From NCBI GenBank assembly GCA_030674185.1, contig JAPXFY010000026.1, positions 44,238,132-44,302,131 on the forward strand: DNA of 64,000 bases, in the 5' to 3' direction. The translations under genes and the position numbers were made by a program. The notes beneath the pieces are model-generated. The model ran no database searches. It was not told the origin of the DNA and was given only the letters and a program-made list of their open reading frames with translations. The stretch comes from Monoplex corrugatus (lineage: Eukaryota > Mollusca > Gastropoda > Littorinimorpha > Ranellidae). Shown here piece after piece: positions 32,930 through 44,981 of the stretch (position 1 is the stretch's first letter; the number at the start of each line of letters is the position of its first letter).

Positions 32930-33160
32930 GGTTACTTTGTGAATGATGAGAGTGTGTGCCTTGGTTTGATTCTTGAATCAAGATTTATACTTTGTGAATG
33001 ATGAGAGTGCGTGCCTTGGTTTGATCCTTGAATCAAGATTTACACTTAGTGAATGACGAGAGTGCGTGCCTTGGTTTGATTCTTGAATCAAGATTTATAC
33101 TTTGTGAATGATGAGAGTATGTGCTTCGATTTGATTCTTGAATCAAGATTTGGCACCTTA
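32930..33160 (+). repeat. 55-bp tandem repeat, four copies
   Basis: GAATGATGAG recurs at 32941, 32996, 33051 and 33106. Each unit contains TTGATTCTTGAATCAA, a 7-bp stem with a 2-base loop. Confidence 0.88.
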
Positions 33161-33169
33161 TAGGTGTCA

Positions 33170-33679
33170 TTATTATTTTTATTATAATTAAGAATGACGT
33201 CTTGGCAACAGTATGACATCATTTGTATGTGTAAACATTACCTTGTAAATTGTGGCTGGACAGGGTGTAACTAGAACGATCAAACCTTTGTCTTCCTGTC
33301 TTCTAGACAAATCTTTGTCTTCCTGTCTTCTAGAGTCTGTTTTTCATACCAGTATTCGTATTCCCGTTTTGTGCTACACTTGTCCAATTTAAGTAATGTA
33401 GCACAACCCAATTATGTCATGTTGGAAGCAGCACAAATCAAAGTTTTTGAATAACACCAGGAATCAGATAAAAATTGGAGGCATTATCAACACTCAGGTC
33501 ATGACTCGCACTTAAGTATTTTTTGACTGGAACAGCCATGTTGAAGCGGCACAATTTTTGTTGTTGTTGGTTGTTGCTGGCTGAAAACTGGAGGCAATGC
33601 CAAGGGTATGACAGTTTTCATTGCTAGGGTAATTCTTTTTAATTGAAAAGATTAAGACACACACAATATACATAATATA

Positions 33680-33719
<40 letters not shown>

Positions 33720-34430
33720 GTGTGTGTGTGTGTGTGTATCACTGCCACATGCTGTTGAGCCAGGCTGTGAATTGCAGTTTGGTTAACACACAAGGTCAGT
33801 ATCTTTTCAGTAGATTCCATGGAAGAAATGAAAACTGTGGTGAAAGTGTCCTTGGAGAAAAAAAATGAGGGATCTTGAAAAGTCCTTAAACTTAGTCCTT
33901 AAATTTCTCCTCCAAAGTTCTGTACACACCCTGATAGAGTACTTAACCCCAGAATGGTCATTGTCACTCCCCAAGTTGCATAAACGATGCCACTTACTGG
34001 CGCTGCCATGGAATATTCATCTCCTAACTCAGGGACATCTCACGAACACACGAAGCTGGGTCCCATGGCACCAGCTCCGCTGTCTACACCCAGCATGTCA
34101 TCTCTGCTTCCAATCAATTACAAGCATCATCACCCACCTTTGAGGTTGTGCCACTCTGCACTTGAAAGATGTTTTGTGCTATTGAATAGGGGATTTTAAA
34201 TCAAGTTCACTTAATTATACTTACCATGTCTTACAACTAATACCCACCTACCTACCCTGCTCTCTATATGATTTTACGCTGTTTTTCTTCAGTTGCATTC
34301 AAAGCTAGCAAGGTTAACGGTGAGCACGGTTTTTAACCGTTGTCTTTTATCTTAACCGGTTTGTCGTTTTTGACGTGATGTCAGCCATGATATGGCTCTA
34401 GTAGTCGGCAGGGCTATGAGCAATATGAAC
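33170..34430. other. Intergenic, little recognised
   Basis: Contains a short tandem duplication of CTTTGTCTTCCTGTCTTCTA (33284-33330), a hairpin TTGTGCTACA/TGTAGCACAA at 33368-33406, and a D-family 3' end at about 34365-34435. Nothing coding. Confidence 0.5.
33664..33740 (+). repeat. (TA)n(TG)n microsatellite
   Basis: ATAT runs to 33718 then TG units. Confidence 0.93.
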
Positions 34431-34441
34431 TTGAACATTGC

Positions 34442-34556
34442 CAGTTGGCAGCAGATATTCCTATTCTACCTACTATGCCATAGAGAACAACGGTCACTTG
34501 GCAGCAGATATTCCTATTCTACTACTATGCCATAGAGAACAACGGTCACTCAGGCT
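34442..34556 (+). repeat. 57-bp tandem duplication
   Basis: TTGGCAGCAGATATTCCTAT through ACAACGGTCACT occurs twice in a row with small differences. Confidence 0.8.
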
Positions 34557-34629
34557 AGAACTGGGTATCTGGATAGGGGTGGATGTGACAGAAGCACTGA
34601 TTTTTTCACGCCCCCAGTAATGTAGTTTG

Positions 34630-35247
34630 CAGGGCTTAAAACAGGAGGAGGAAAAAAACACTGAAACTAGGGGGGTCCGGGGGCATGCTCCCCCGGGAAC
34701 ATTTTTTAAAAACCAAGTGTAAATCTGTGCCATTTCACGCTTTCTGGACATAATTTCAAGAGATATTTAGTGCATAAAAATTGCTGTAAACACATTATTA
34801 CAGGAAGATATATTTGGGAAAAGGGGAGAAGGGGTTAAAATCATAATAATAAAATGAACACTCACCCTTTAACTTGAGTGTTTTACAGGTGTTCACCAAC
34901 TGTAGTCTTTGCATGAAATCTCACTTCTTGGGTTGCTCAATAACTGAATAAGTTTCACTTTTCAGGTTTAAATGATCACACAATATCAAGTTTGAAGTTG
35001 GAGCACACAAAGTCAGTAATTGTATCAAACACTGTAAAGTTCAGTCTCATATAACGATCAACTTGTGGAATCAGCACATTTTGAAAGTCACAATATCCCA
35101 ATTTTGCAAGCCGATCATGGATGCCTTGCTCCTTTCGTTTTTTGTTTGTTTGTTTTTTTGTTTTGTTTTTTGTTTTGTTTTGTTGTGTTTTTTTGGACAA
35201 ACCGAAATCGCGGAATTCCGCCCAGACGCGGAACGTTTTAAGCCCTG
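34630..35247. mobile_element. hAT-like non-autonomous DNA transposon
   Basis: 13-bp perfect inverted ends CAGGGCTTAAAAC at 34630-34642 and its complement at 35235-35247. Ends starting CAGGG are typical of hAT. Near the left end, GGTCCGGGGGCATGCTCCCC forms a hairpin. No transposase frame. An exact 8-bp target duplication was not found (GTAGTTTG against ATTTTGCA), so the family call is tentative. Confidence 0.58.
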
Positions 35248-35324
35248 ATTTTGCAGTTAGTATGGTCTCTCGCATCAGCTGAGCTGATGCAATGCAAGAT
35301 ATGGTTAGTATGGTTATTAAAAGA

Positions 35325-36490
35325 GGATTTGAATTATGATCCCCTGATCACCAACAGGACATCTACCACGTTTTTATCGACTTCAAAAAGGCATTTGACA
35401 GAGTATGGCATGAAGCACTGTAGGCCACCATGAGGAAGTACAACATGGGAAGGAAGCTTATTGACACCATCACACAGCTATACGCAAAAGCGAGCAGCGC
35501 AATGCTTGTTGGGGGCACAGTGGGGGACTGGTTTCACACATCAGTTGGAGTTCGCCAGGGCTGTCTCCTCTCTCCAACCTTGTTCAACATCTTCCTTGAG
35601 CGCATTATGACGGATGCCCTTGAAAACCATCACGGCTCAGTCAGTATTGGAGGAAGGACAATCACCAACTTGAGATTTGCCGACGACATTGATGGGTTGG
35701 CTGGAAATGAAGAAGAACTTGCCAACCTGGTGAAACACCTGGACGAGACATCATCCAGATATGGCATGGAGATCAGTGCCGAAAAGACAAAGTTGATGAC
35801 AAACAGCACAAAACCAATAGAAAAGAAGATTACAGTCAGTGGGAGTGAGCTGGAAACCGTGGCTCAGTTCAAATATCTCGGAGCCATTATCAGTGAACAG
35901 GGATCGAAAACCGAAGTTCTTGCAAGAGCAGCACAGACAACAGCAGCACTAGCCAAGCTGAAGCCCATCTGGAGGGACAAAAACATCGCCCTCACTTCCA
36001 AACTGAAGCTAATGCACGCATTGGTCCTGTCAATCTTTCTCTACGCGTGCGAGTCATGGACACTAACAGCAGAACTGCAAAAGAAGATCCTGGCAGTAGA
36101 AATGAGATGCTTTAGAAGAGTGCTTGGCATCTCATACAAAGACCACATTACCAATGAGGAAGTACGAAGAACAATTTCACAGCATGTCAAAAACTATGAA
36201 AACCTGACAACAGTAAGAAAAAGGAAACTTCGGTGGTATGGTCACGTGACAAGAACTAACGGACTATCAAAAACAATACTCCAAGGAACAGTTCAGGGGG
36301 GAAGAAAAAGAGGCAGACAGAGAAAAAGGTGGATGGACAATATTGACGAATGGACAGGAAAAAGCTTTGCCACGACCCAGACCCTTGCTCATGACAGACA
36401 GAGGTGGAGACAGACGGTGCGACGTTCATCCATGTGGAGCCCCCACGACCCTGGATAGGGTTAAGGGACAGGAAGGAAGGAAGGAAGGAT
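35325..36490 (+). mobile_element. LINE-B reverse transcriptase fragment, mostly open frame
   Basis: The 342-codon open frame 35430-36458 extends upstream in frame through TAG at 35421-35423 to DIYHVFIDFKKAFDRVWHEA, an RT motif. It contains VGVRQGCLLSPTLFNIFLER and the catalytic RFADDIDGLAGNEEEL (FADD 35676-35687), followed by the thumb (YACESWTLTAELQKKILAVE, GGRKRGRQRKRWMDNIDEW). It ends with a (GGAA)n tail at 36468-36490. It differs from LINE-A in sequence and tail. Only one stop interrupts the readable part, so it is fairly young. Confidence 0.85.
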
Positions 36491-39400
36491 AAAAGTAAGA
36501 AAATGGTTTGCTTTAACTGTTCCCGACTGCAGGTCAAGCTTTCAACCAAAAAGCTACAAACACAGCAGCCATTCGTTTTTTTTTTTTTTTTTGTTTTTTT
36601 TCTGTTGACAAACAAAAATGTAGATTAAAAGAGTGAAAATCTGATAAAAGAAATACTTTAAATCCAGAATTCAAGTTAACCATAATGTTTTTAAATGTGA
36701 CCAGATAAATGGTTATTGCTTGGTCTGTAAGTTTGCTCGAACCAAGTGTTATCATCAGAGGCTCTTTCATGAAATTGTAGTTTTCTTGATGACACAAATT
36801 TTATTGTTGTTATTATTTCTGAATAATGAGTGCTTTGATGCTGCTGACTATTCTGTATGATGCTACAGCTTTTATTGTTAATATCTGAATAATGGAATGC
36901 TTTGATGCTGCTGACTATTCTCACTATTCGTTTAACAACTTTAATTGGACTGAATAAATGGATTTGGGAAAATACATAATTTGTTTTGCTATAGAAATGG
37001 AAAAGTTCATTTGTTTATTTTTTAATTTATTAGTTTACAAGCTCTCAGTCAGTCTTTAGGCCTTCACTGGGATCAAATTCTGACCAATGTGGCAATGAAC
37101 ATTTCAAATAGAAAAAAAAACCTTCTCAACATAACACTTCACTTAGTCAGGTGGATGAAGGTATCAAGATAGGACCAAAAGCTAGCTGGCATGAACCCAC
37201 AAGGTTCTCTTTTTATTTCTTATGAATAAAAGTCTTTTCACACTCTAGTAGAAGAGCATTGACGGTTACACGTTCAAATTCCCCTGCCAGTTGCCTGGAC
37301 AACATTCACAAACAAGGGATCATGTGAACACAAACACATACAGACTATTGCCCCGACAATATTTACCAACAAAGGATCATATAAACATGTATACACACAT
37401 ATACATATAATGCACACACTCACAATTTAACAATAACCTCAATTACATCCCAACATTCACCAAGTAAAAATCACCAAAAACTACAAATTTTTACATCTGT
37501 TCTTTTTTTCACTATGCCTTAAATCACAAAGCAAGGAACAATTACAGTATCATCATTTATGCAACATTTTGTGTACAGTTACAGAAGTGGCACAATGCAT
37601 ATCTAAAATATATACACACAAACATTACTAAGCCTGAACCTTTGACAAAATGTACACCGCAGGTGTTACTCGAATGCCCTTGTAATTTCAAGAACGCTAA
37701 TACTAACTTTCACCGGACCTTTCAGTGACACAAGCAGGGACAGTGAAAAAAATTATGACACTTTTAAAGTTTGTAACATTGCTTGTGAGACACTAAGAGT
37801 ATTTACATGATAAATTTTATCTCAAGTTGTACTCTCACAAAATCTGAAGAGAGGTGAATGAATGACCAAAATGTCGCAGCCTGGTTGGAAGTAAATATTC
37901 AACAAGTAACACAACCAAATAATAAAGGATATTCAACCTTCCAGCTGTGCTTGACCTAAACATGCGCTCTAACTGTTAAAATGGAGCTCTATTAGAAGTT
38001 CTACTGCAAGGAGAGATAAAGGAGGAAGTGCATGCTAGTACAAATCCCTCACAAACACATAATATCTATATATAGGAATCAGTTTGTATACAAATACTGA
38101 TAAATATACATGACCAAAAAATCTGACCGCTGCTGAGACAGTTAAGTCTTGCATATGTGGTGGGTTTTTTCCCCCTGCATTCTCTCTGTATACAGTTTCC
38201 TACATTTTTCAGTATTGAATTCCATCATAACCAACTGGGACTACTAGTACCTAGACACACACACACACACCCCCCAAAAAAAAATTTCAAAAATGAAGGG
38301 AAAAAAAAGGACAGACAAGTCTTAGTGCCCATATCCTGAAATTTTAACATTAAAAAAATAAAAGCAATAAGCGAAAAAGAGAAAATACAAAGGTAGCAGA
38401 GTCTTTCACTAATACCATTACTACACCAATGACGTGTAATATCCCAACTTTAACAGCATTAACCAGTCCACCATGCAGGTGAGATTTTTGTTTTATAACC
38501 CTTCTGTATTAACAGTGCCTCACATTGACAGTAGAACAGAAATTCACACTGACAGAAGAACAGAAACATCCCTTCATCATGCCTTTCACTGTCCCAGTTT
38601 ACTTGGCAATTTCCATCACACATGGTTTTTCCTCTCTTACTCATGAATGGTTTGTGCTATATAAACGAAATTATTATAGTTTCAAATAAGTAAACAAAAG
38701 AATGTTTGTCAATGTGACTGCATTTGCGAAAAGATGTCAAACAAATATGATTACAAGGCGGCATTTTACATTAAAAACAAAACGCAAGTGGATTAAGATG
38801 ATTCACAATCCAGTAACTGCTCACTGTGCCCCCAAGGCTTGCTTGTTTGGAAGTAGTTACCATCGCCTGTTTATAGAAAAAGCAGAAGCAGGAATGACCT
38901 TCAGATGTAAGACTTTCAACTCAAGTACACAGTAGGCTACTCCACCTGGCTAAGAATAAGGAATACAATGTAAAAGAACAGAAAATGACAAGTGTAAAGA
39001 TAACGGTCTTCCAAACCATGCAGAATATGTATCTACTCACTTTGACCTATTTCACCTTGAAGCAGTCAAGCAATGAAGTCAATCTTTTCAGAATCAATTT
39101 GCAGTAAGAAAAGCACTGGATATGTAGTCTAAAACAGCTGAGGATACCTCCTAGAAATCTAATAATTAATTTACAACTTCTCATTCAGAAGGTCCTAGAT
39201 CCCCAAAGAATTTTGGGGATGTATTTCTTCCACAGAAATTTCATGGACTTATCACACACAGGATTTTCCCTAAGCTGACATTTGAAAATTGATGCAAGAT
39301 GTGCGCTTCAATACAAAACATGAATACGCAAATCACTCGCTTCCAAAACTTAAAAGTCTCTCCTGCAAAGAAGCTTCAGCTCAGAAGACAAACACAATTA

Positions 39401-39584
39401 AAAAAAAAAGACAATGTAACCACAACCTGTTTTCAAAAGTCATTGTTCTAACAATAACAGCAGTAACACTCAGAATCACAAGGAAGATGCTATAAAAGTA
39501 AGAATAATAATTGTCCGCTCTGGGACAAGTTTCATCACATTTCTTCAATAACAAACTTGCCACATACAATCACAATACAGATAT
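36490..39584. other. AT-rich intergenic DNA between LINE-B and the fold-back copy
   Basis: No coding frame. A LINE-like tail motif GTGCTATATAAACGAAATTA lies near 38653. The stretch may include long 3' UTR sequence of the C6orf136-like gene (minus strand), but no signal fixes this. Confidence 0.45.
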
Positions 39585-39838
39585 TTAACTCTTCAACTCT
39601 CTCATCCTATCCACCAGTTTCCTGCATTATCGGCCAAAGCAAAACAAACTTAAGCCCTTTATTCCCTCACCCCATCCACCAAGCTTCCAGCAAAATCAAT
39701 CATGATATGAAAGCAAAAACTTAACCTTTTCACTTGCTCAACCTACCCATCAGCTTCCTGCAAGAAGCTATGGAAAGGCTGATGCAGGGAAAGGGTTAGG
39801 TTTTTGCACCTGATGGATAGGGTGAGGGGATAAAAGGC
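39585..39838 (+). mobile_element. TTAA fold-back element, diverged, 3' of the C6orf136-like gene
   Basis: TTAACTCTTCAACTCTCTCA begins it, and CCAGTTTCCTGCATTATCGG, AGCAAAAACTTAACC, CTTCCTGCAAGAAGC and TTTTTGCACCTGATGGATAG follow. A-B-C order with an extra internal copy of the arm end. Confidence 0.65.
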
Positions 39839-40085
39839 GTATACTACTATTGCATTCGTCTCTGGTCAGAAATCATTTTGACCATTTCTAGCATTACTAT
39901 CTAATTACAATTCTTAGTCATACTGCACAATAATAACTTGTTCTACTTTTTACCACAGTGATTCCTTAGCTAAATACCAGGACACACAACAAAGGAAGCC
40001 TTCAATCTCCAGCAAGGTGAAGGCAGTTTTTTTTTTTAACCTAAATTCTTTTAGTGACAATGGATTTACAAGCAGCATGTTTAAC

Positions 40086-40099
40086 TCTGTGTGTGTATG

Positions 40100-40143
<44 letters not shown>

Positions 40144-40150
40144 AATATAT
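40086..40150 (+). repeat. (TG)n(AT)n microsatellite
   Basis: GTGTGTATGTG then about 20 AT units. Confidence 0.93.
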
Positions 40151-40797
40151 CATTTGGCTACAACTGTGGTGTGCCCATCAAACAGAATAAAGTATTTTGA
40201 TTTGAACTGAACAGTACTGAATTCATGCACTACAGCACCAAAAGTTTATACACATTACCAGAAATCATGAGAGACACTTCATTCTTTATTTTAACCATTT
40301 GTGATCTCTCACCATGAAATCAGTCTTAACTTGCAGTCAGTCGAACAGCACTAGGAGCTGAAAAGGTGACTGAGGGTCTATCTGGTGTGTTTTGACTTTT
40401 TCTCAAAATTGATTTCTGTAGACTATAATCTATCCCCCCAGACATTTTTTTCTTGAAAAAATATTATTAATCAATTTTTATCGGTATTTTAATGCACTGA
40501 TCGCAGCAGAAAGAACGCAATTTCCTGCCAAAATACCTATTTTTGTCTCTTATTTTGAATCGTAACCTGTACAGTACCCGCACATGTAATATACTGATGG
40601 AAAGCTCTTTGGTGCACCTTTCAGATAATGACAGGGAAAATTAGAAACAAACTGGGTCAAAGCCACCAAATAAAGAAATTTAAGGAAAATGTGTAGGACA
40701 GCACACAAAAACTTCAGAGGCCATTTTCTCAAAATGGCCGTCATACAACTTAATGACTTTAAACATACATAACTTCTACATTTTTTTGAGTACAAGC

Positions 40798-40803
40798 TTT
40801 ATT
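40798..40803 (-). promoter_or_regulatory. Candidate polyadenylation signal of the C6orf136-like gene
   Basis: AATAAA on the minus strand, about 375 bp after the stop codon. It is the nearest canonical hexamer I noticed. The AT-rich DNA farther on could hold others. Confidence 0.4.
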
Positions 40804-41175
40804 CAAGTACCAAAATAATCAGCACAATGTACACTTTCCAGTGATATGTATATCTCCAAATGCCCAAAATGCTAGTTAAGACTGATTTCGTGCTGGCAGG
40901 TCACATTTTCTTTCTCCCATTTCATCCAGTATTTTTTTTAGCATTTTCTTTCTCCAAGACAAAAGTGTTAAGACGGGGAAAAGCAGAAATTACGCCAGCA
41001 AATGAAAACGAAACAGCATCACACGCCACATTACATTTTTTAACTGAGGTCTTTTGCAGGCTCTGGTGCCATTATTACATTAAAAAAAAATTCTTACATA
41101 AAATTATGTCTAACAACAGTACATGGTCATGTGGTCTACCGCTCGCTGGTGCACACCAGGCACAAACTAACGTCA

Positions 41176-41295
41176 TCACAGTATAGAGCTGAAGTCAGAC
41201 AGGCTTGGTTTGGGCGCGCTCAGACCGAACAGCAACGCCAGCTTGCCCACCAACGAGGTGGGAGCCTTCACTAGCTGCTCTTCATCAGGAGTTAT
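41176..41295 (-). CDS. C6orf136-like exon 6 with stop
   Basis: The acceptor is GCGTTGCAG. The exon reads [20 protein letters not shown] then [19 protein letters not shown] and TGA. Confidence 0.88.
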   Translation of the reverse strand: MTPDEEQLVKAPTSLVGKLALLFGLSAPKPSLSDFSSIL

Positions 41296-43205
41296 CTGCA
41301 ACGCAAAGTAGTTCCAAAATTTAAATCAGCAGAGATGACAGGCCCTTGGTCAAGCAGGTATTGATTCATTATATTTAACACTTTGACTCCCGCACTGTGT
41401 CCATCACCATCCTGCATTGTCAACCATGCTAGCAAAGCGAAACCTTAACCCTTTGACTCCATCCTGCAGGAAGCTGGTGGATTGGGGGCCAAAAATGCAT
41501 CAATCCTAAAAGAAAGTATGTAAGGCTTTTTAGAACACATACAAGTGTATGGACCAGCAAGGCAGAAAATGTTAGGAAGAGATGACAAAGCAAAAGAGCA
41601 AGGCAGAAACAAAGAGAAAGACCGAAAATATGAAATTTCTAGCAAAGAATTTCCAGAAGGTGGGGATACTATTTACAGTGAAATAGCCCTAGCATCCCAA
41701 GTTTGTGCCAGGTAAATACATAAACAGGTGTTAGCGCAAAGTCAATACATTTACAGACCATTCTAAATTACAGAAAATAAATACATCAACAGGTGACAAT
41801 TTATTGTAAAGTAAATACATGAACAGATGCTAATTAACTGTAAATTTAACACACAAAGGCACTAACTTATTGCAAACACACTAACCGATGCCAAGTCATT
41901 ACAAAGTAAGGATATTAACTCTGACTCCCTGCACCTTGTTCACCAGCATCCTGCATGGCCAACCATGCAAGCAAAGCAAAAACTTAATTGTTTGATTCCC
42001 TCATCCTATCCACCAGCTTCCTGCAGGAAGCTGGTGGATAGAGTGAGGAAATCAAATGGTTAAGTTTTTGCAGTTGGCACATATGGTGCAGGAATCAAAG
42101 GGTTAAAACACTTGCTATTTACCCTGTCCATACGGTGTTTGATGATCAACCCGTCTTTGTTGACGTGAAGGATTGATATACCATCCACCCATCTGTAACA
42201 TAAGACACTGTCATTATTTTACAATACGATTTTATCATCTGTCATAAAACAAGCCTGATAGTCACTAAACTTTCTGTGTCGACATAAAACTCTGTATTTA
42301 CTCAGAATCAAATGTGTCAGATGGACCATCTCCCCAAAGAAAAAGGTTCAAAATCAACGATTACAAGAAAATACTTTCAGGTTTTGTTTCTGAAATTGAA
42401 ATCTATGTACATGGCATTAGTTGTAACAGATAAACATCTCTGGCATCAGTTGTAACAGATAAACATCTCTGGCATCAGTTGTATCAGATAAACATCTCTG
42501 GCATCAGTTGTATCAGATAAACATCTCTGGCATCAGTTATAACAGATAAACATCTCTGGCATCAGTTGTATCAGATAAACATCTCTGGCATTAGTTGTAT
42601 CAGATAAACATCTCTGGCATCAGTTGTATCAGATAAACATCTCTGGCATCAGTTGTATCAGATAAACATCTCTGGCATCAGTTGTATCAGATAAACATCT
42701 CTGGCATCCAGTTGTAACAGATAAATATCACTGATATCAGTTGTAACAGATAAACATCTCTGGCATCAGTTATAACAGATAAACATCTCTGGCATTAGTT
42801 GTATCAGATAAACATCTCTGGCATCAGTTATAACAGATAAACATCTCTGGCATCAGTTGTATCAGATAAACATCTCTGGCATCAGTTGTAACAGATAAAC
42901 ATCTCTGGCATCAGTTGTAACAGATAAACATCTCTGGCATCAGTTGTAACAGATAAACATCTCTGGCATCCAGTTGTAACAGATAAATATCACTGATATC
43001 AGTTGTAACAGATAAACATCTCTGGCATCAGTTGTAACAGATAAACATCTCTGGCATCAGATGTAACATATTATAAACATCTCTGATATCAGATGTAACA
43101 ACACCTTTTGTGTCAGCTGTAACAATATCTCTGGTATCAGTTGTAACAAACATTTTCTGATGTATTACATTTACAATGACTTTCAATTTTTACATTCTAT
43201 GATTT

Positions 43206-43273
<68 letters not shown>

Positions 43274-44830
43274 AAACACGCATGCACATGCATATAAATG
43301 CTCACAACCACTACCACCATCACCAAATAATGCAACAGAAGATCAAATAAAAATGTAACTTACTCTGCATCTTCACGAAAAGCCTTGCTGTAGCTCCAAG
43401 CCGTGTACTTCCAAAAGCGCAGTGCCTTGAGTTGGGACAGGCCAACAATCCTCCACTGGATACGAATCATATTCTCCTCGGGTATACAGGCAGAGGAAAT
43501 CACTTCCATGTGGACGTGGGCGTACTTCAGGTGGGTCAATGCTCGCAATTTTGTCATCTGCACGGCATACTGGTTTATGCCACTGTAACAAAAGTGACAA
43601 TTTCAATAAATGTGCATAATATAAAAGAAATATACACTTTACAGTGAATAATCTGCAGACTGCATATTCTGACGAGTTGTAAGTATATCAAAGAGCCATC
43701 TTCAGATGTGTTTTGTATACATGTAGTTAATGAATTTTCACTTACTTTGAAATCTGGCCTTCAAGTTTCTTCCTGTTATGCAAATTACATGTAGGGTAGC
43801 AATGAAGGTCCACTATTTGTCTGTTCTGGACCAGACTCTGTATGGTACCCAAGGCGTGTTTTAAGTTCTTCATCAGTTTGTTGTCAGGTGTTCAAGATTT
43901 CCCTCTTTTGTGTCTTCTTTCTTGTGTCCAGTGACAGGTATTCTGAGCGAAATCATCCTGATTTCTTCAGATGACACGTCCAATCCACCTCCATCACCTT
44001 GTTCAGATTTGTTTCTGTGATCATGCTGCAGCACTGAAAAGCTACAACACAATCAATGGCCAATTGATAACTGTTAAACTTACCACAAAAGCCAGTTGTC
44101 TTAACCCTGTGACTCCTGCACCCTGTCCACCAGCATCCTGCATTGTCAACCATGCTAGCAAAGCAAAAAACTTAACCCTTTGACTGCCTCATCCTACTAC
44201 CTACCAGCTTCCTACAACAAGCTGGTGGATAAGGTTGTGGAGTCATAGGGTTAAGTTTTTGCAGTTGGTGGATAGGGTGCAGGAGACAAAGGGTTAACTC
44301 CGACTCCCTCACCATGTACAAACTGCAAAAACTTAACCCTTCAACTCTCTCATCCTATCCACCAGCTTCCTGCCGGAAGCTGGTGGATAGAGTAAGGGCG
44401 TCAAAGGGTTAATTTTTGGCTTTGCTGGCATGGTTGACAATGCAGCGTACTGGTGGATAGGGTGTGGGAGTCAAAGGATTACACATCATCCAGGCATATG
44501 CCCCCACATACACCAGCTCAGAAGAAGAGACAACAATTTCATAATGACCTTCAAACTGTAAAGGATTTATAATTCTTTCAGTTTCACGCCATTGCGCGCT
44601 CGCACAGCGCTCCATCCCTCCCAGCTGAACTCACGCACATGCTTACTCTCCCTGCTGACGGCCGATTTTTGCCACTTTTGTGATTTTTTCCCCCGGGCGG
44701 TTTTAAACCTACTGCTAAAATGTTTGATATCAATGGAAACTGCAATATTTCAACTTTTGAACTAAGATATTAGTAACTTGTTTCAGATAAGCGGCTAGTA
44801 ATTATGAGTGTTAGACATGCAAAGGGAGTG

Positions 44831-44868
<38 letters not shown>

Positions 44869-44894
44869 GTGTGTGTGTTGTGTGTGTGTGTGTG

Positions 44895-44981
<87 letters not shown>

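Noticed and set aside
35430..36458. 342-codon ORF as a host gene
   Set aside because: Its RT motifs (RFADD, GCLLSPTLFN) and repeat tail mark it as a LINE.
39199..39220. Hairpin ATCCCCAAA/TTTGGGGAT
   Set aside because: Single short inverted repeat with no companion signal; can occur by chance.
42405..43165. 29-bp regular repeats resembling a CRISPR array
   Set aside because: Units abut directly with no spacers, and the setting is an animal intron.
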